NCBI GenBank assembly: GCA_019321725.1
Contig: CM033121.1
Coordinates: 8,370,001 to 8,434,000, forward strand
DNA from: Paulownia fortunei
Lineage: Eukaryota > Streptophyta > Magnoliopsida > Lamiales > Paulowniaceae
Length of the DNA: 64,000 bases
Direction of reading: 5' to 3'
A program made the position numbers and the translations under genes. Shown here piece after piece: positions 1 to 12,599 of the stretch (its first letter is position 1; every line of letters starts with the position of its first letter). Under the pieces are notes generated by a model. That model did not search any database and had not been told where the DNA came from. It saw nothing but the letters and a program-made list of their open reading frames with translations.

Positions 1-780
1 TCAGTGTCACAAGACAGAGACTTTAAGACCTTCGATTTTGATATCACATTCCTCGTCAAAAAAAGAAACCTATTCTTCTATCCCATAAAAAGTGTCCGAT
101 TTCTCTTTTTTAAGGATTAACGAAAGTTAATTTTGTTTCTTTCTTTCAAAATTACTCTTGTTTAAAAAAAATTCTGTTGTTAAATTGAGTATGTATGGAA
201 ATTATAATTTGAGTAAAAAGAACCCAAAAAAAAATTATCTTGCTGATTATATGATATTATTTTAATTTAATTTGTATCTTTTAGCTTCTAACCACATACC
301 AAAAATTCTTTCCTTAGCAACAATTACTACAATAAATCTATACATTTATAATAACGGATAAATATATTATTACAAATTAAAATAGAATACCAGACATCCT
401 TTATGGAACGAAATTTATAATAATGTTATCTTCAAATAGAAGCAAGAAGTTGATAGAAAAGTTGGATTCACACCATATTTTATGACTAGCCATAACTTTT
501 CTTGGTAAATTAGCTATTGGACGGCCAAGGTTGTTCCAAACTACTTAGTAGCATGCAACAAGCCTAACAACAATCTTAAAATATATATGAAGCCAAATTT
601 TACAAAAAAGGGGAAGTGTGCACTTTTCAAAAACCAAGGGGCCTACCAAGGGTACTATTATTGAACCATGCGTGAGTTTTTGTCCAAAATGAATTTTCAT
701 CTATAAAAACATTCCAACTTGCATGGAATCATTCTCTTGTTTTATAAGTGGAGTTCAATCATAGAATCACACAATTGGCC

Positions 781-828
781 CTCCACCCCACCCCAAACCC
801 CCCACCCCACCCCACCCCACCCCAAATT
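781..828. repeat. CCACC-type microsatellite
   Basis: About 48 bases are built from repeated CCACC and CCCCA units on the + strand, with almost no guanine, inside strongly AT-rich DNA. It is a simple sequence tract with one strand nearly free of G. The opposite strand is G-rich (GGGGT/GGTGG), so four-stranded structure is possible but untested. Confidence 0.85.
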
Positions 829-3089
829 TGATGTATATCTATATGTGTCTCTTACGTCAAATCTAATCCCTTAAAGTTAATAAGGTCATGGACCACTACG
901 ATCAAAAGTAGAATTCTCTTCTACTTTTGAAGTTATAGACAATGGGGAAATAACCTATAAATTAATGAATAGTTTAAGTGATGCTTGGAAAGTTCTAATT
1001 GAAAAAGATCATTACCATGGGAAGAAAAAAGCTAGTCTTGTATGCACTAATAACAATTTAAGCGTGCTAAGATTAGGCCGGGACGTGGAAAACCAAAGCA
1101 TTCAAAAGAAACTTTTTAAGATAAAGAAAATCTAAAGCGTGACAACTTAGATACTGGAGACGCTTTAACATGACGAGATTATGGAAATTGATATTGAGAC
1201 TCTAAATTTTATTAATGACGATTTGTTACTATTCTTTTAAGTAATCACATAGAATTTTGAAGGTCAATATCAACTCCTGTAAATTATGTTTAGCAGTTGA
1301 TGGAACAATAACTTGCAAGAAGTTAAATGAGTTTTTTTTTTTTTATTATTATTATTACTGTGATATTATATTTATTTCAATCTTGCCTTTTTCTTTTTTC
1401 TAATTTTTTTTTTTTTTAATATGAGTTGAGTTCAATCTTGTCTGTTTACTATCGATAAGCGTGGCACAATTTAGATGTTGACCGAGGGCATTATTATTCG
1501 GTGCATTATTGATTATTGAATTATAAAAAATAAATATATTTTTACTATTTATTTTTATAACTCAATGATATTAGCGAATAGTTTTGTACCCCATCACTAA
1601 AGTGTCCTGGGATTTAAATTTGGATAAACACAAAGGACAAAAAAGGATAGGGCTCCTGCCTCCTCGTGAAGATTACGCATGCAAAGAGGATGTTTGGTGG
1701 GCCTTACAAAGCAAGATAGAAAATCATAGGAAAAGCCCAAAAAAGTAGATTTGGGCTACTTAGACAGATAGTTACCATTCACACCCATTCCCAAAATTGA
1801 TTCCTTTGCCTTGAGATTTATTTAGATTCCTACTCTTCATATAGTGTCCAAAAAAACTTTGAGAAAAGAGAAAATTAGGGTACGACAAAATGTCCCAATT
1901 TTCTCAAGAAGTTTGGATATGAAAAACATTTATAAAAAAAAAATAGTTTCAAACTTTTCTATTCCCATTTTCTTTCTTGCTTTGCTCCCTATGTGATGTT
2001 ACATTCTTTCTTTGTCTTTTTCGTTTTTTTCTTCTCATTAGTCACTTTGCATAATACCAAAAAAAAAAAAAAAAGTATTTTATTCTATTAGATACAACAA
2101 AATCAATACCATTTTATTGTATTAAATCACTTTCGGTGTAAGTGTAGACCTATTTCAACTTATGATGTAGATTTATATTTTAATTTTTCTAAAATTTTAT
2201 CACTTGAGATTTTATAACTTTATAGTATTCTATGTTCGTATGAATTAACATGTGTCCCATTCAAATTTCAAAAATTTATGTTCAAATCAATTTACGATAC
2301 ATAAAATGAAAAGCAACAACGAATCAAGTAAAACCCAAACACATAGTCTGAACTGAAAAAATCACGCGATCAAAAAATAATTTGTGTATATGTTGACATG
2401 TATTTCATTAATATTTGCAATTTATTATGTGTGTCTATGTGAAAATTAATTTTTTATGCATGTATAACGTAGGATGCATGCTAATTATGAATATATTATA
2501 TATTTGGAATAATAATGTTCATACAATACTTAATTTTGAGATTAATTTGGAGTAATTTTAGATTATCAACTTTGTCAACTAAACTTCATTTGTATTATCT
2601 ATTTGCTCCAAGAGTGAGATTTACAAATAAATTACATTCAATTCTTATTTATATATATCAGCACATCGTATTCTTTATATCATAACCAAATGTCATGTGA
2701 GAACACATAACAAGAAGAAGTTTTATTTATATATATATATATTAAAAAAAGAGGTAAAAATATTGCCATGTTCAGTATCTCAAATTCGGACTTTCGTATT
2801 TATTTGCAAACATATTAAATAATTGAATAATCAATGTAAACATTGATTTCATTAGCGTAGTACCACCATAAACTAAACATAATAGTGATTCCCACCAAAC
2901 TAAAAAGCACAAAATTGGTAAATATTTTATACAAATGCACATAAAAAATTAAAACATGAATCAAATTACATGGAATGAGTTTGGAATTACTCGACCATCA
3001 CCTCTGGACCTCTTGGTGGTACCTTTTTTGTCTTTTTTCTTTTTTCTTTCAAATAATAGATTATTTTATTTTATTTTATGTTTTTTTGT

Positions 3090-3265
3090 AGGTGGATGGT
3101 GGAGACGTAGATACCAATGCCGGCGTGTGGAGGAGGGGAGGGGACCACCGCCGATTTGACATCACTCTTTGCTTTCGGCCCCCTAACACCGACCACCACC
3201 ACCACCGTCAAATTTTGCGGCTACGGCGGCTCATGCCCAGCTCCATTTCTGGCTTTTTCAAATTC
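3090..3265. other. GC-rich island, possible gene fragment
   Basis: A patch of about 175 bases has far higher GC content than the several kilobases around it, includes a run of CAC triplets, and is open in more than one frame. The short frames over it encode low-complexity residues (His, Thr, Pro, Arg) that match no family I recognise. It may be a remnant of a 5' exon or CpG-rich promoter, or a captured fragment. I make no functional call. Confidence 0.3.
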
Positions 3266-4643
3266 AACCCACAATTATTGTTTTTTCATTTCTTTATCAC
3301 TTGTTAGCAACTTTTTTTGGGCAAACAAAAATTACTGCAGTTAACAAACTCTCAGTGTCTTACAAACCACTTGCTATTTATTTATGTGCTAGTGCTGCTA
3401 AAATAGAAGGGAAAACAAAGTATAGAAGGTTAGTCTAAAATATCAATTCTTTATTTTATAATTATAAAAATTAAATTCGAATTATAATTTCACATCAAAA
3501 CAAACTCAAATACTTTAAATAAATGGTATTTTTTTTTTCTAATTTTACCTTAATGATTTTTTAATACTTAAATTATCGATATAGATTTTATATAGTTGGT
3601 TTTCATCCTTAAAAAACTACGAGTGTAATAAGAGCCTCCATCCCCATCACCCTAAAATAATTATTTCATAACTATTGAAAAATGAATTAATCACACGGTT
3701 CTATTTCTGAATCTTTGTGACTTGCTCCTTGAAAATGCCTAAAAGCCTTTTTTGACACAATGTTAATATTAATCAAAGTAGGAGATAGATTTGTAGAAAT
3801 TTAAGCTTAATTTGAAAAAATTGTAATGTTAAAAGTGAAAGGCAGAAGCAGCAGACGAATAATGGATTCATTTGATTATCATAATAAATGCATCTTAAAA
3901 GTTGCTCAATAACATCATGGTCCATAAATTATTATACACTCCACTTTCAATTTTTTCCATTTAAAAATTAATAAAAAAAAAATGCGCATATTTCATCAAA
4001 CTGCATTAGGGTAAAAACAGACAACTTCCAGTTTACAGGATCAATCGTACTTTTACCCCTAATCATTCAGAATGTGCATATAATTCTCCAACTTTATTAA
4101 AATGTGCTCAAGCACTCTTCATTTTTCAACGAAATATAACTGCATACTTTGGATGTGTTGTACTTTACCCCATAACTCAGACAAAAAAATATGCATTTAA
4201 TAATTTAAAATAATAAAAAATATTATACCTTAACATCAAATTTTTATTTGTCAAAAATATTGCCATGGGCTGTCCACTTTTCATTTTATGAATATTTCAA
4301 TGAATAAAAGTTATTTTATAATTATAAACTAGCTTATCGTTATTATTAATATTTCAGTGTATGTGCGTGAAATAATTTAAAGTTATTTTAAGGTTATTCT
4401 CCAAATCATTGTCGTAGTATATACAGCATTAAGCATATTTGTTTAGTCCAAGATATTGAACTACTTACAATTCAAATTTAGCAACACAAGAGAAAGGCAA
4501 AATGGTTACTAAAATCTACTCCTTTTGCCATCAACATCCATTCAATCAGCATCATCTCTCTTATCCATATTCAAATTAAAACTCCAAAAGACTCCTACTC
4601 TTTACTAAATAAATAAGCATAAATTTGTATATATCATAATAAT

Positions 4644-4800
4644 GATTTGAGGGATTGCTATAAAAATTACTTTTGATTAGCACACGCACAATTATAAATA
4701 AACATAAAATAAATCCATTATTATGAAATAACTTTTAATTAGCTAGCGCATAATAATTCGAGGAAATATAACCATAAAATAAATTCGTTATTTTAAAATA
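4644..4800. repeat. Imperfect tandem duplication, about 75-80 bp
   Basis: Two diverged copies lie side by side. Each contains the order ACTTTT(G/A)ATTAGC, then CATAAAATAAAT, then a CATTATTATGAAATAA-like block. They probably arose by local duplication in non-coding DNA. Confidence 0.5.
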
Positions 4801-5550
4801 AATCAAGGTCACTCAAGTTCCACTTTATTCTATCAAAATAAGAATTTGATGGTAAAGTGCAATATTTTAAAATACTTTAAATAGGTAAGTCCATATTTTT
4901 TAAAAAGTTTAGTGTCCATATTGCAATACGCCAAAGTATTTGGCTGGAGACGGGAATACAGGGTGTTTTGACACATTTTGCTAAGGTTAGAGTGTTAATC
5001 ACATATGTTGGGAGAATTATTTCTTTTCACCCATTTTTTTGTACAACATTGACACTTTAAAGTTTCAATAGAAAAAGTTAAATAAAAGATTTTAAATCCT
5101 TTTTTATTTGTTCAACTTATTCCTTGAACAATATAATTAGTTCATAATAATTTTATTTGTTTTTTTCTTCTTTAGTATTAAGGGGATGAAAAGAAAAGTG
5201 AAGGGCTAGCCAGTGACATATAGTATTTTTCGAAAAATGTATAATGTTCTTTATGAAATAATATTGTCAATTGTTAAAGTGAAAGAAAAAAGTGAATGTT
5301 TATGTATGTTGAATGCAAGATATCACTAACCTTTGTTTCGTAACATTAACTTTAGTCAAGTTTTTACGGTGAGCACTCTAGTGTAGCCGCAATTTACCCA
5401 TCTTTAATCTATTGTGTGACAAATATAATTGTATTTATTTCGTAATTTCATTCATCTTGCATGTCAATTAATACTTGACAAGTATAAATGTATTTACCCC
5501 AAGATTGATTTTTGTGTAGTATCTACAAACTAAGTTTAGATTAATCTTCG

Positions 5551-5590
5551 ATATATATATATATATATATACATGTATATACATGTATAA
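5551..5590. repeat. AT dinucleotide microsatellite with ACATGTATAT units
   Basis: An (AT)n run of about 20 bases is followed by two ACATGTATAT-type units. It is self-complementary simple sequence with no coding content. Confidence 0.8.
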
Positions 5591-6166
5591 AACTCAAATT
5601 GAGATCTAAAAAAAAACAAAAATACATTGTAAAAATGTTCAAAATCAAATAAGTTACATATCTCGACTTAAAATTTGTGGAAACCCCATATATCAGTGGA
5701 AATAGATTCTTTTTATCTTAATCTCATTTGAAACAAAAAATTAAAATATAAAAATAAAAACACTATTTTTTGGAATCCCAAGCGATACGCAACTATATGA
5801 TTTTACCTAGACTAACAAGAGCATGATGTGGGCTTTACAATTAGGCTTGAGAACGGACCGGGTTAAGATAGGCCCATATATTTAATGCTTGTCCATATTC
5901 CATAAAGCCACCCCGGCCTAATTTTAATAATATATTTGTTTTAGACTGTGAATAGGGATGCAAGGTTGGATTTAGAATGCTTTATTTGAATTCAAGATTT
6001 TGACCCGTTAGCAGATCAATTTTATAATTTAAAGTTATTAAAAATTATATTTTTTATAAAATAATACTATTAAAATTTTGTAAAAAATCTATTTTAAAAT
6101 CTAATAAAATGATATAAAATAGATTTTTTTAAAAATAAATAAATAAACAAGTCTTGTCTGAATCAG

Positions 6167-8150
6167 TGATAAGTGCATATTTCAACATATTTTTGTATCA
6201 AATTTTTTGTACTGTCTTTACTTTGTTTTTGTTAATATTATAGTTCTATTAATGTTTTGTATTAGAGAATTAATGAACAAAAAGAAAAAAAAAATAACTA
6301 AAATAAAACTAAAGAAAATAGCACGTTTCATGAGCAAGTTAAGAAATAATATTTCATTGGATTAAAGAAACATGAAGAAAAGACTCATTTTTGCCTAAAT
6401 CTATCATGTGTAGTTTAAAATATATGCAAGAAATTATTTGAATTTTGTAAGTAACTGTTAGGCTTGCATTAATTTTAAAATGAGCATATTTTCAAACCTG
6501 TTTAGCTTTCATATGTTGGACATAACTCCACGTTCAAATGCCCTGTGAACTTGAATCTTGCTTCATTTAAAAACCAATAGATAAAATACAACTTTACTGT
6601 TGGAAGTTCAATCTAATTCAGTCTTGAGTATATCATAAAATTCATCCAAATGTATGTATTAGAAATGATCTATCTATGCTAATATATTTCTTTAAATCAA
6701 GTATAATTTTTTTTTTAATAGTTGGAATTAGGTAATTCAAGTTAGAAAATAAAACTAACAGACAAATACACAACTTTCATGTTGATCACTTTTTTAAAAT
6801 CAGCTGATTTCATGGAGAAACATGTATGATAAAATTTGGATATGAAAATAGTATGTGAATTTAGAGCATATTTGAAGTAAGTTTGGAGTGCACTTAGAGT
6901 AAATTTGGAGATGTCAATTTATACACTTTTCTACTATAAATAGGGGCTTTTGGATGACATTGAAGACATATAAAAACCCTTAGAGGAGGAAAACAAAATT
7001 TCTTGTTGTCTTTTTTTAAACTAAGTTTTCTAATAGTAACATAAATGTATGTTAAAATTTATTTTTTATTGGGTTCCCGCCCAACAGAAAAAGCGCAAAG
7101 AGGAAGCTTGAAACAATAGGGGTTCTTTCTTTCTAAATTTTATTTAGGTGAGGAGAAATAGTGAACCTCTTGATGGAGGAAGAAAAACGGTTATACATGT
7201 GCATAATGTCCAGATATGTTATATTATTATTTTAATTTTGATTAAAATCCTCCTTGTTTTGTGGTGATTCTTAATTTATATATCACCAATAGTACAATAA
7301 ATACTTGGATTCATTTAACTTATTACACAGTTCTATTATACTGAGTGCTAATATGAAACATTGATTTGTTATAAACAAAAGTGTACATAAATACTTAATC
7401 CCATAAATAAATATTGGCATTAAAACCCTTCTTGTTTTATGATGATTTCTTATTTATGTTTCATCAATGGTATAATAAATACTTTGGTTCATTTCACTTC
7501 TTGTATGATTCTACTATTTCGACTGCTAACATAAACTTTTGATTTGTTATAGATAAAAATGTACATAAATACTTAATCCCATGAATAGATGTTGGCGTTA
7601 AAAATCTTCTTATTTGGTGGCGATTCTTAATTTATGTATCACCAATGGTACAATAAATACGTGAGTTTATTTAGCTTATTGTATGGTTATACTCCACCAA
7701 TTACTAATATGAAATCTTGATTTGTTGTAGATGAAGGTGTGCATAAATATTTGATCCTATAAATAAGTATTGATGTTAAGAGATAATTTACAAACAATAT
7801 GACAATATCATGATTACCTTAATGTATGAGTTATTTGATAATATCTTCCCATTAGAACCTTCATTGTGTATGGATTCCAATAATGATATTTAAAAAAAGT
7901 GAAAGAATAATAAATAATTATTCCTCTATCCAAAATCGAAGAGCGAATCCCTAATCCTCATTACTTTTATTACTTTGATTTTTTAGTTGTAACATAATTT
8001 TTTCTTTATAATCTAAACCATATTCAGCCAATCCTTTAAGAAATATAAATCCAAAAATTTAAATAACTTTCCTATGGATCGACCTTGAACTCCCAATAAA
8101 TTTATTACTTGATACAATATGCATATGAGTTTGCAACCTTAAAGTTATCA
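6167..8150 (+). repeat. 5' LTR of left Athila-like element
   Basis: This LTR of about 1.98 kb aligns along its length with 15749-17495. It contains three 178-bp tandem units (7244-7779) and ends in the conserved block GGATCGACCTTGAACTC ... TTTGCAACCTTAAAG. Just inside its end, TTTTTGACACC near 8155 sits where a tRNA-Asp primer site would be expected (compare the clear site at 61344-61362), but it is too mutated to be certain. Confidence 0.88.
7244..7779 (+). repeat. 178-bp tandem repeat inside LTR, three units
   Basis: Units begin at 7244, 7422 and 7601. Each starts with a (C/T)CTTCTTGTTTT-like block, runs through TATCACCAATGGTACAATAAATAC, and ends with AATATTGGCATTAAAA. The right LTR has one partial and one full unit (about 16793-17127) and the inverted solo LTR has one (about 9810-9990). 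This copy-number difference accounts for most of the length difference among the three LTRs. Confidence 0.85.
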
Positions 8151-8339
8151 GAAAGTTTTTGACACCCTAGTTGAGAAAGGCAAAGTAAGTATTTAAGTTT
8201 GTAAATATTATGTGTTTGTTTTTTTATTTACAATTATATGTTCATATGGTATCATAATCTTAATTCTCGTTATTTAGTTAGAAATAATTTTAAAACCTTA
8301 TTTGAAAATTTATTTAAATCACCTGCACACACTTCCACT

Positions 8340-9442
8340 ATGACTGAAAATGAAAGCTTCCAAAATAAAAATGAGAATCAACATGTGCGTACCATGCGTT
8401 ATTACTTGCAACCTCTTTGAAATTCTTCTCATTCTTATTTTATTTTTTCTCTCAATGCAAATAATTTTTGATTCAAGTTAGGTATAATCCTTTTACTTCC
8501 TAATTTCCATAGTTTAGTCTCTAAAAGCCCTTATTTATATCTGAAAAATTTGATGAAGTTTGTGTCACTTTTGAATATCAAACTTGTACAAATGAAATTA
8601 TTAAACTCAAATTATTTCTTTTTTCTTTAAAAGATAAAGCAAAAACTTGGCGTAACTCTTTAAAACCTAATTGGCACTTGAAAAGAAATCCAAACTTAAT
8701 TTTTGAAAAATTCTTTCCTACTCATAAAACTAATACTTTGAAAAAATAAATCCAAACTTTTTCTTAAAATTCTAATGAAGCTTTCTTTTTATATTGGTAA
8801 GGATTTAGAAATTTATTGAATTCATACCCATATCATGGTTTTAAAAAATAGCACTTAATTATTTCTTTTATGAAGGTTCAACTCCTTAAATAAAGTAATT
8901 TGTTAAAATAATGTATTATGGTGAATTTCTTGATAGAGAACCTGATGAAGTCCTAAAATATATAGACCATTTAATAGAAAACTCTTAATCATGTCATAGT
9001 ATTAATTTTTTCGAAGGTTCTACTAGATCTAATCTTGCTAATAGTAGTAAAAGAAAATATTACCTTAGTCAAGAAGATGATCTAAATGCTGGAATTGCTA
9101 ATTTAATAAGAAAATTTGAGGCCATAGAACTTAAAAAGTAAAGGAAATCATATTTGTGCAAGATGAAGAAGTTTGTAGTATTTGTGAACTTGTGGGACAC
9201 TCAGTTAATGAATGCTCAAATATTATAGCACGAGCAAATTTCATGAATACATTCAAAAAATCTTTTCATTCTCCATATTCCAAAACCTACAATCCACAAT
9301 GGAGAAATTATCTCAATTTTAATTGGCGAGATGAGAACCATGCCAATCGCTACATTTATAAAAACCACCAAACATTCATTCTTATATAGCTCCACATACA
9401 AAATCTCTTGAGAAAAATTTACAAGAATCTATGCACACACAA
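8340..9442 (+). pseudogene. gag: gag of left Athila-like element, 5' part
   Basis: The gag start is probably at 8340, where a frame opens with MTENES and reaches an RTMRYYLQPL-type phrase, a usual gypsy gag N-terminus. Downstream pieces in shifting frames keep the gag body (KTWRNSLKP-like, then RAKTWR/LRDKAK-like phrases) with several stops. At about 9174-9215 the CCHC zinc knuckle is intact as CSICELVGHSVNEC (C-x2-C-x4-H-x4-C), followed by a YNPQWRNYLNFNW phrase that closely parallels the other copy near 53350-53500. The frame is cut at 9442 by the inverted solo LTR and seems to resume after 11055. Gag would form the virus-like particle in the cytoplasm. This copy cannot encode it intact. 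Confidence 0.8.
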
Positions 9443-11055
9443 TGCTACAACTTTAAGGTTGCAAACCCAAGTGCAAGTTGTAGTAAGTAATAAATTTCTC
9501 GTGAGTCCGAGGTCGATCCACAGGAAAGTTGTTTGAAGAATTCAAGTTTATATTTCTAAAAAGATGGAGTTAATGTGAATCAAAATATATGAACAATTAA
9601 TGTATGATGTAACTAAAGAAAACCCGAAGTAATAAAAGTACTGAGGATTAGGGATCCACTCTTGAGTTTTGGATAAAGAAATGGTTATTTATTCTTTTTA
9701 CCTCTATTAATTGCTACAATTGGAATCCATACATAATGAAGGTTCCAATGGGAAGATATTATCAAATAACTCATGTAATAAGGTAATCATGATATTATCT
9801 TACTATTGCAAATTATCTCTTAACGCCAACACTTATTTATGGGATCAAGCATTTATGTACACCTTCGTCAACAACAAATCAAGGTTTCACATTAGCAGTC
9901 GGTGGGGTAAAACCGTACAATAAGCTAAATGAACCCAAGTATTTGTTGTGCCATTGGAGATACATAAATCAAGAATCACCACAAAACAAGTAGGGTTTAG
10001 ATCAAAAATAAAAATAATAATACAACATACTTAAACAATTTCTACCCTTATAACCATTTATCTTCCTACATCAAGAGATTCACCCTTTTTTCTCAACAAA
10101 ATGAAATTTAGAAAGACATAATAAAAGTAACAAAGACTAAAAATATAAGAGAAACTAGAGAATGCATTTCTATTACTACTAAAAAAGTTACAATACTAGA
10201 AAACATACAAATTAGATAACTTAGCCTAAAGAAACCCTCTACCCCTCCTCCTTTTACAAGTTTAATACATGGTCTATTTATAGTACTTGGAGTAAGCTAG
10301 AGGCCAAACAAATAATGGAGGGGTTAATCAAGTGGTATGCTAGTTGCCAAGAGTTGGTAAGTTGTTACACAAATTTTTCATCTACTGAATTGAATTATAT
10401 TTTTTGGTCAGATACAGCCAGATTTTGAAGATACGTGAAGAATCAAAATTGTAGATCTTTCAACGCTGATATATTTTCATATATCTTTTATCAAATTTGG
10501 TGATTGGATGAAGGAGATATGATCAAATTACCGAGTCATGTCCAAGAGCCACCCTGTAACATCAGCAGCAACTTGCAGCCTATGGTTTTACCATTTCGAC
10601 ATATTTTCATACCATCTTATCTTCAGTAAACTTGTTTATTTACCTCTTGGGTATAACATATCTGAATTTCAGACCAAAATAAATTTGGGCTCAAGATATA
10701 TAACCGAATTGGTAAAATAAGTCAATACTGGGCTGAACTCTGATCCGAATTTTAGTGATCCATTTTGTGCAACTATTTGGATGAATTTTCTGCTATCATC
10801 AAGACTTAATTGGGCTGAGCCTCCAACATAAAAGTTGTACTTCTATCTCTTGGCTTTCAAATGAAATAAGCTTCAGGTCCATAGAGCTTTTGATCATGAA
10901 GTTATGCTCAAATTACAAAAACTCCACAAGTCTGAAAACATGTTTCCATTTATTCCCTAACACAAAACATTAATAAAATAATAATATTAAAAAGAATAAA
11001 GCAAGAAAAGTATAAAGGATTTGATACAAAAATATGTCAAAATATTCACTTATCA
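9443..11055 (-). mobile_element. Inverted solo LTR inside gag
   Basis: This 1.6-kb segment is the reverse complement of the LTRs at 6167-8150 and 15749-17495. It opens TGCTACAACTTTAAGG, matching the reversed LTR 3' end, and closes CACTTATCA, matching the reversed LTR start. The flanking five bases are CACAA (9438-9442) and CATAA (11056-11060), a target duplication with one change. No internal region is attached, so this is a solo LTR left after LTR-LTR recombination. It holds one 178-bp unit. Short frames inside it are not genes. Confidence 0.87.
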
Positions 11056-12530
11056 CATAAAATAACCTGACTTCACAAGACATCAATGAGAGATCAAAAG
11101 CACACTTTCAATATTAACAACCTCTTTACGTACTCATAAAAAAGGTAAATTTCCTACTCAACCTAATCCTTTCACTCAGTGTTGTGTTTCTTGTTCTGGT
11201 AAAAATTCAATCAAGGAAGCTAATTCGATTACAACTCTTTGAAATAGAAAAATTGTTGACAAGACTATTCATCTTAAGAAGAATCCAATATCAGTAACCA
11301 CTCCTAAACCCCTCTCATACTTATGTAGCATCTCCATCTTTTGCTAGCAGGTTAGCAAATTCTAAGAAAAATGAGTAAGAAAAGAGATCATTGAATCTTT
11401 TCGAGAAGTGGAGGTAAACATCTCTATTCTTAATGCAATCAAGCAGGTGTCTTGATATGCTAAGTTTCTCAAAGAACTATGCACTAATAATTAAAAGTTG
11501 AGGGGAGATGAAAAAGTAAGTTTGAGGGAGAATATTTTAGTAGTTCGTTAAAGAAAACTCTTTCCAAAGTATAAAGATCGAAATACTTTTACCATCCCTT
11601 GTACCATTGGTAAGACCATATTTGAAAAATGCATGTTAGATTTGGGAGCATTAATTAATGTTGTATCATATTCTATTTATGCTTCTATAAATTTAGGATC
11701 ATTAAAAGAAACTGGTGTTATCATACAATTAATTGATAGATCTAATGCGTATCTAATAGGGGTTATGGAAAATATTCTTGTACAGGTGAATGAATTGATT
11801 TTCCCTACTAATTTTTATGTTCTTGAGATGGAGGATGACATTAACCTAATCTTACATGCATTCTTTTAGGAAGATCATTCACGAAAACAACTCAAGCTAA
11901 GATTGATGTTCATGATGACACTCTTTACTATAGAGTTTGATGGTGAGGTTATAAAATATAATATTTTTGAAGCCATGAGATATTCTACTGACGTGAATTT
12001 TATTTATGCAGTTGACATTATTGATCCCAAGTCACAACAAATGCTTGGCAAGGATGGAATGGAGGTTACTTTATAAAAACATCTTCTTATGGAGGATTTG
12101 AAAGAAAATAAGTTAGATGTGCAAATATTGGGGGATGTGGAAAATGATGTAATGAGGCTAGATTCATTGTAAAAAAAATTAAGGTAATGATGTCTCTTAT
12201 GTTGAATCACCAATATGTAATGAGAGGCTTCTACTTCTGTGGTACAGACGCCTACAATGGAGCTTAAACCAATCTCGAATAAATATGCCTACTTGGCTAA
12301 GAAAAAAAAAATACCACTAGTCAGCATTACTAAAGACCTTACTCAAGTATAAGCAAACAAAACTTATTTGGGTGCTTCAAAATTATAAGACGGTGATTAG
12401 AAGGACAATGGCTTTGGTAACATATGTTGATGAGTGGTGAAGAAGGAGATATCAACATGAGGATATTAACCAAGCGTTTGTTAAGAGGTAACCCAACAGA
12501 TGCAAAAGAAGACTATAAGAGTCGATAATC
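11056..12530 (+). pseudogene. Protease and pre-polymerase linker of left Athila-like element
   Basis: The best preserved part is a 78-residue frame at 11633-11866 with DLGALINV, the retropepsin active-site segment (Asp in a D-L-G-A context). It is followed by SIYASINLGSLKETG, then VQVNELIFPTNFYVLEMEDD, the usual second half of Athila-type protease. The next frames give GR(S)FTKTTQAKIDVHD and an IGW-type phrase that normally leads into reverse transcriptase. Instead, the sequence passes at about 12410-12480 to ACATATGTTGATGAGTGG and a block ending AAGAGGTAACCCAAC, normally found after pol. Reverse transcriptase, RNase H and integrase are therefore absent. Frameshifts and stops make it non-functional. 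Confidence 0.8.
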
Positions 12531-12599
12531 ATAGATTTGATTTCTCTAACTCTCATTCTCTTTTCTTTTTATCCATTTAATCTTTTTTACTTTTATTTT

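Larger units (their letters stand above)
1..6166. other. AT-rich intergenic DNA, no gene recognised
   Basis: No reading frame here is long or conserved enough to support a gene. The stretch consists of AT-rich DNA with poly-A and poly-T runs (for example near 1330-1350 and 2060-2075), short AT microsatellites, a C-rich microsatellite near 781 and a small GC-rich patch near 3090-3265, listed separately. The last 300 bases before 6167 have a different texture, with GC-containing phrases resembling those just right of 17496. They are probably one older repeat split by the retrotransposon that starts at 6167. Confidence 0.6.

Noticed and set aside
2956..3344. Overlapping open frames of 67-75 codons
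   Set aside because: Low-complexity composition, overlapping frames of similar length, no conserved domain, splice context or promoter. They follow from the GC-rich patch and are not supported as genes.
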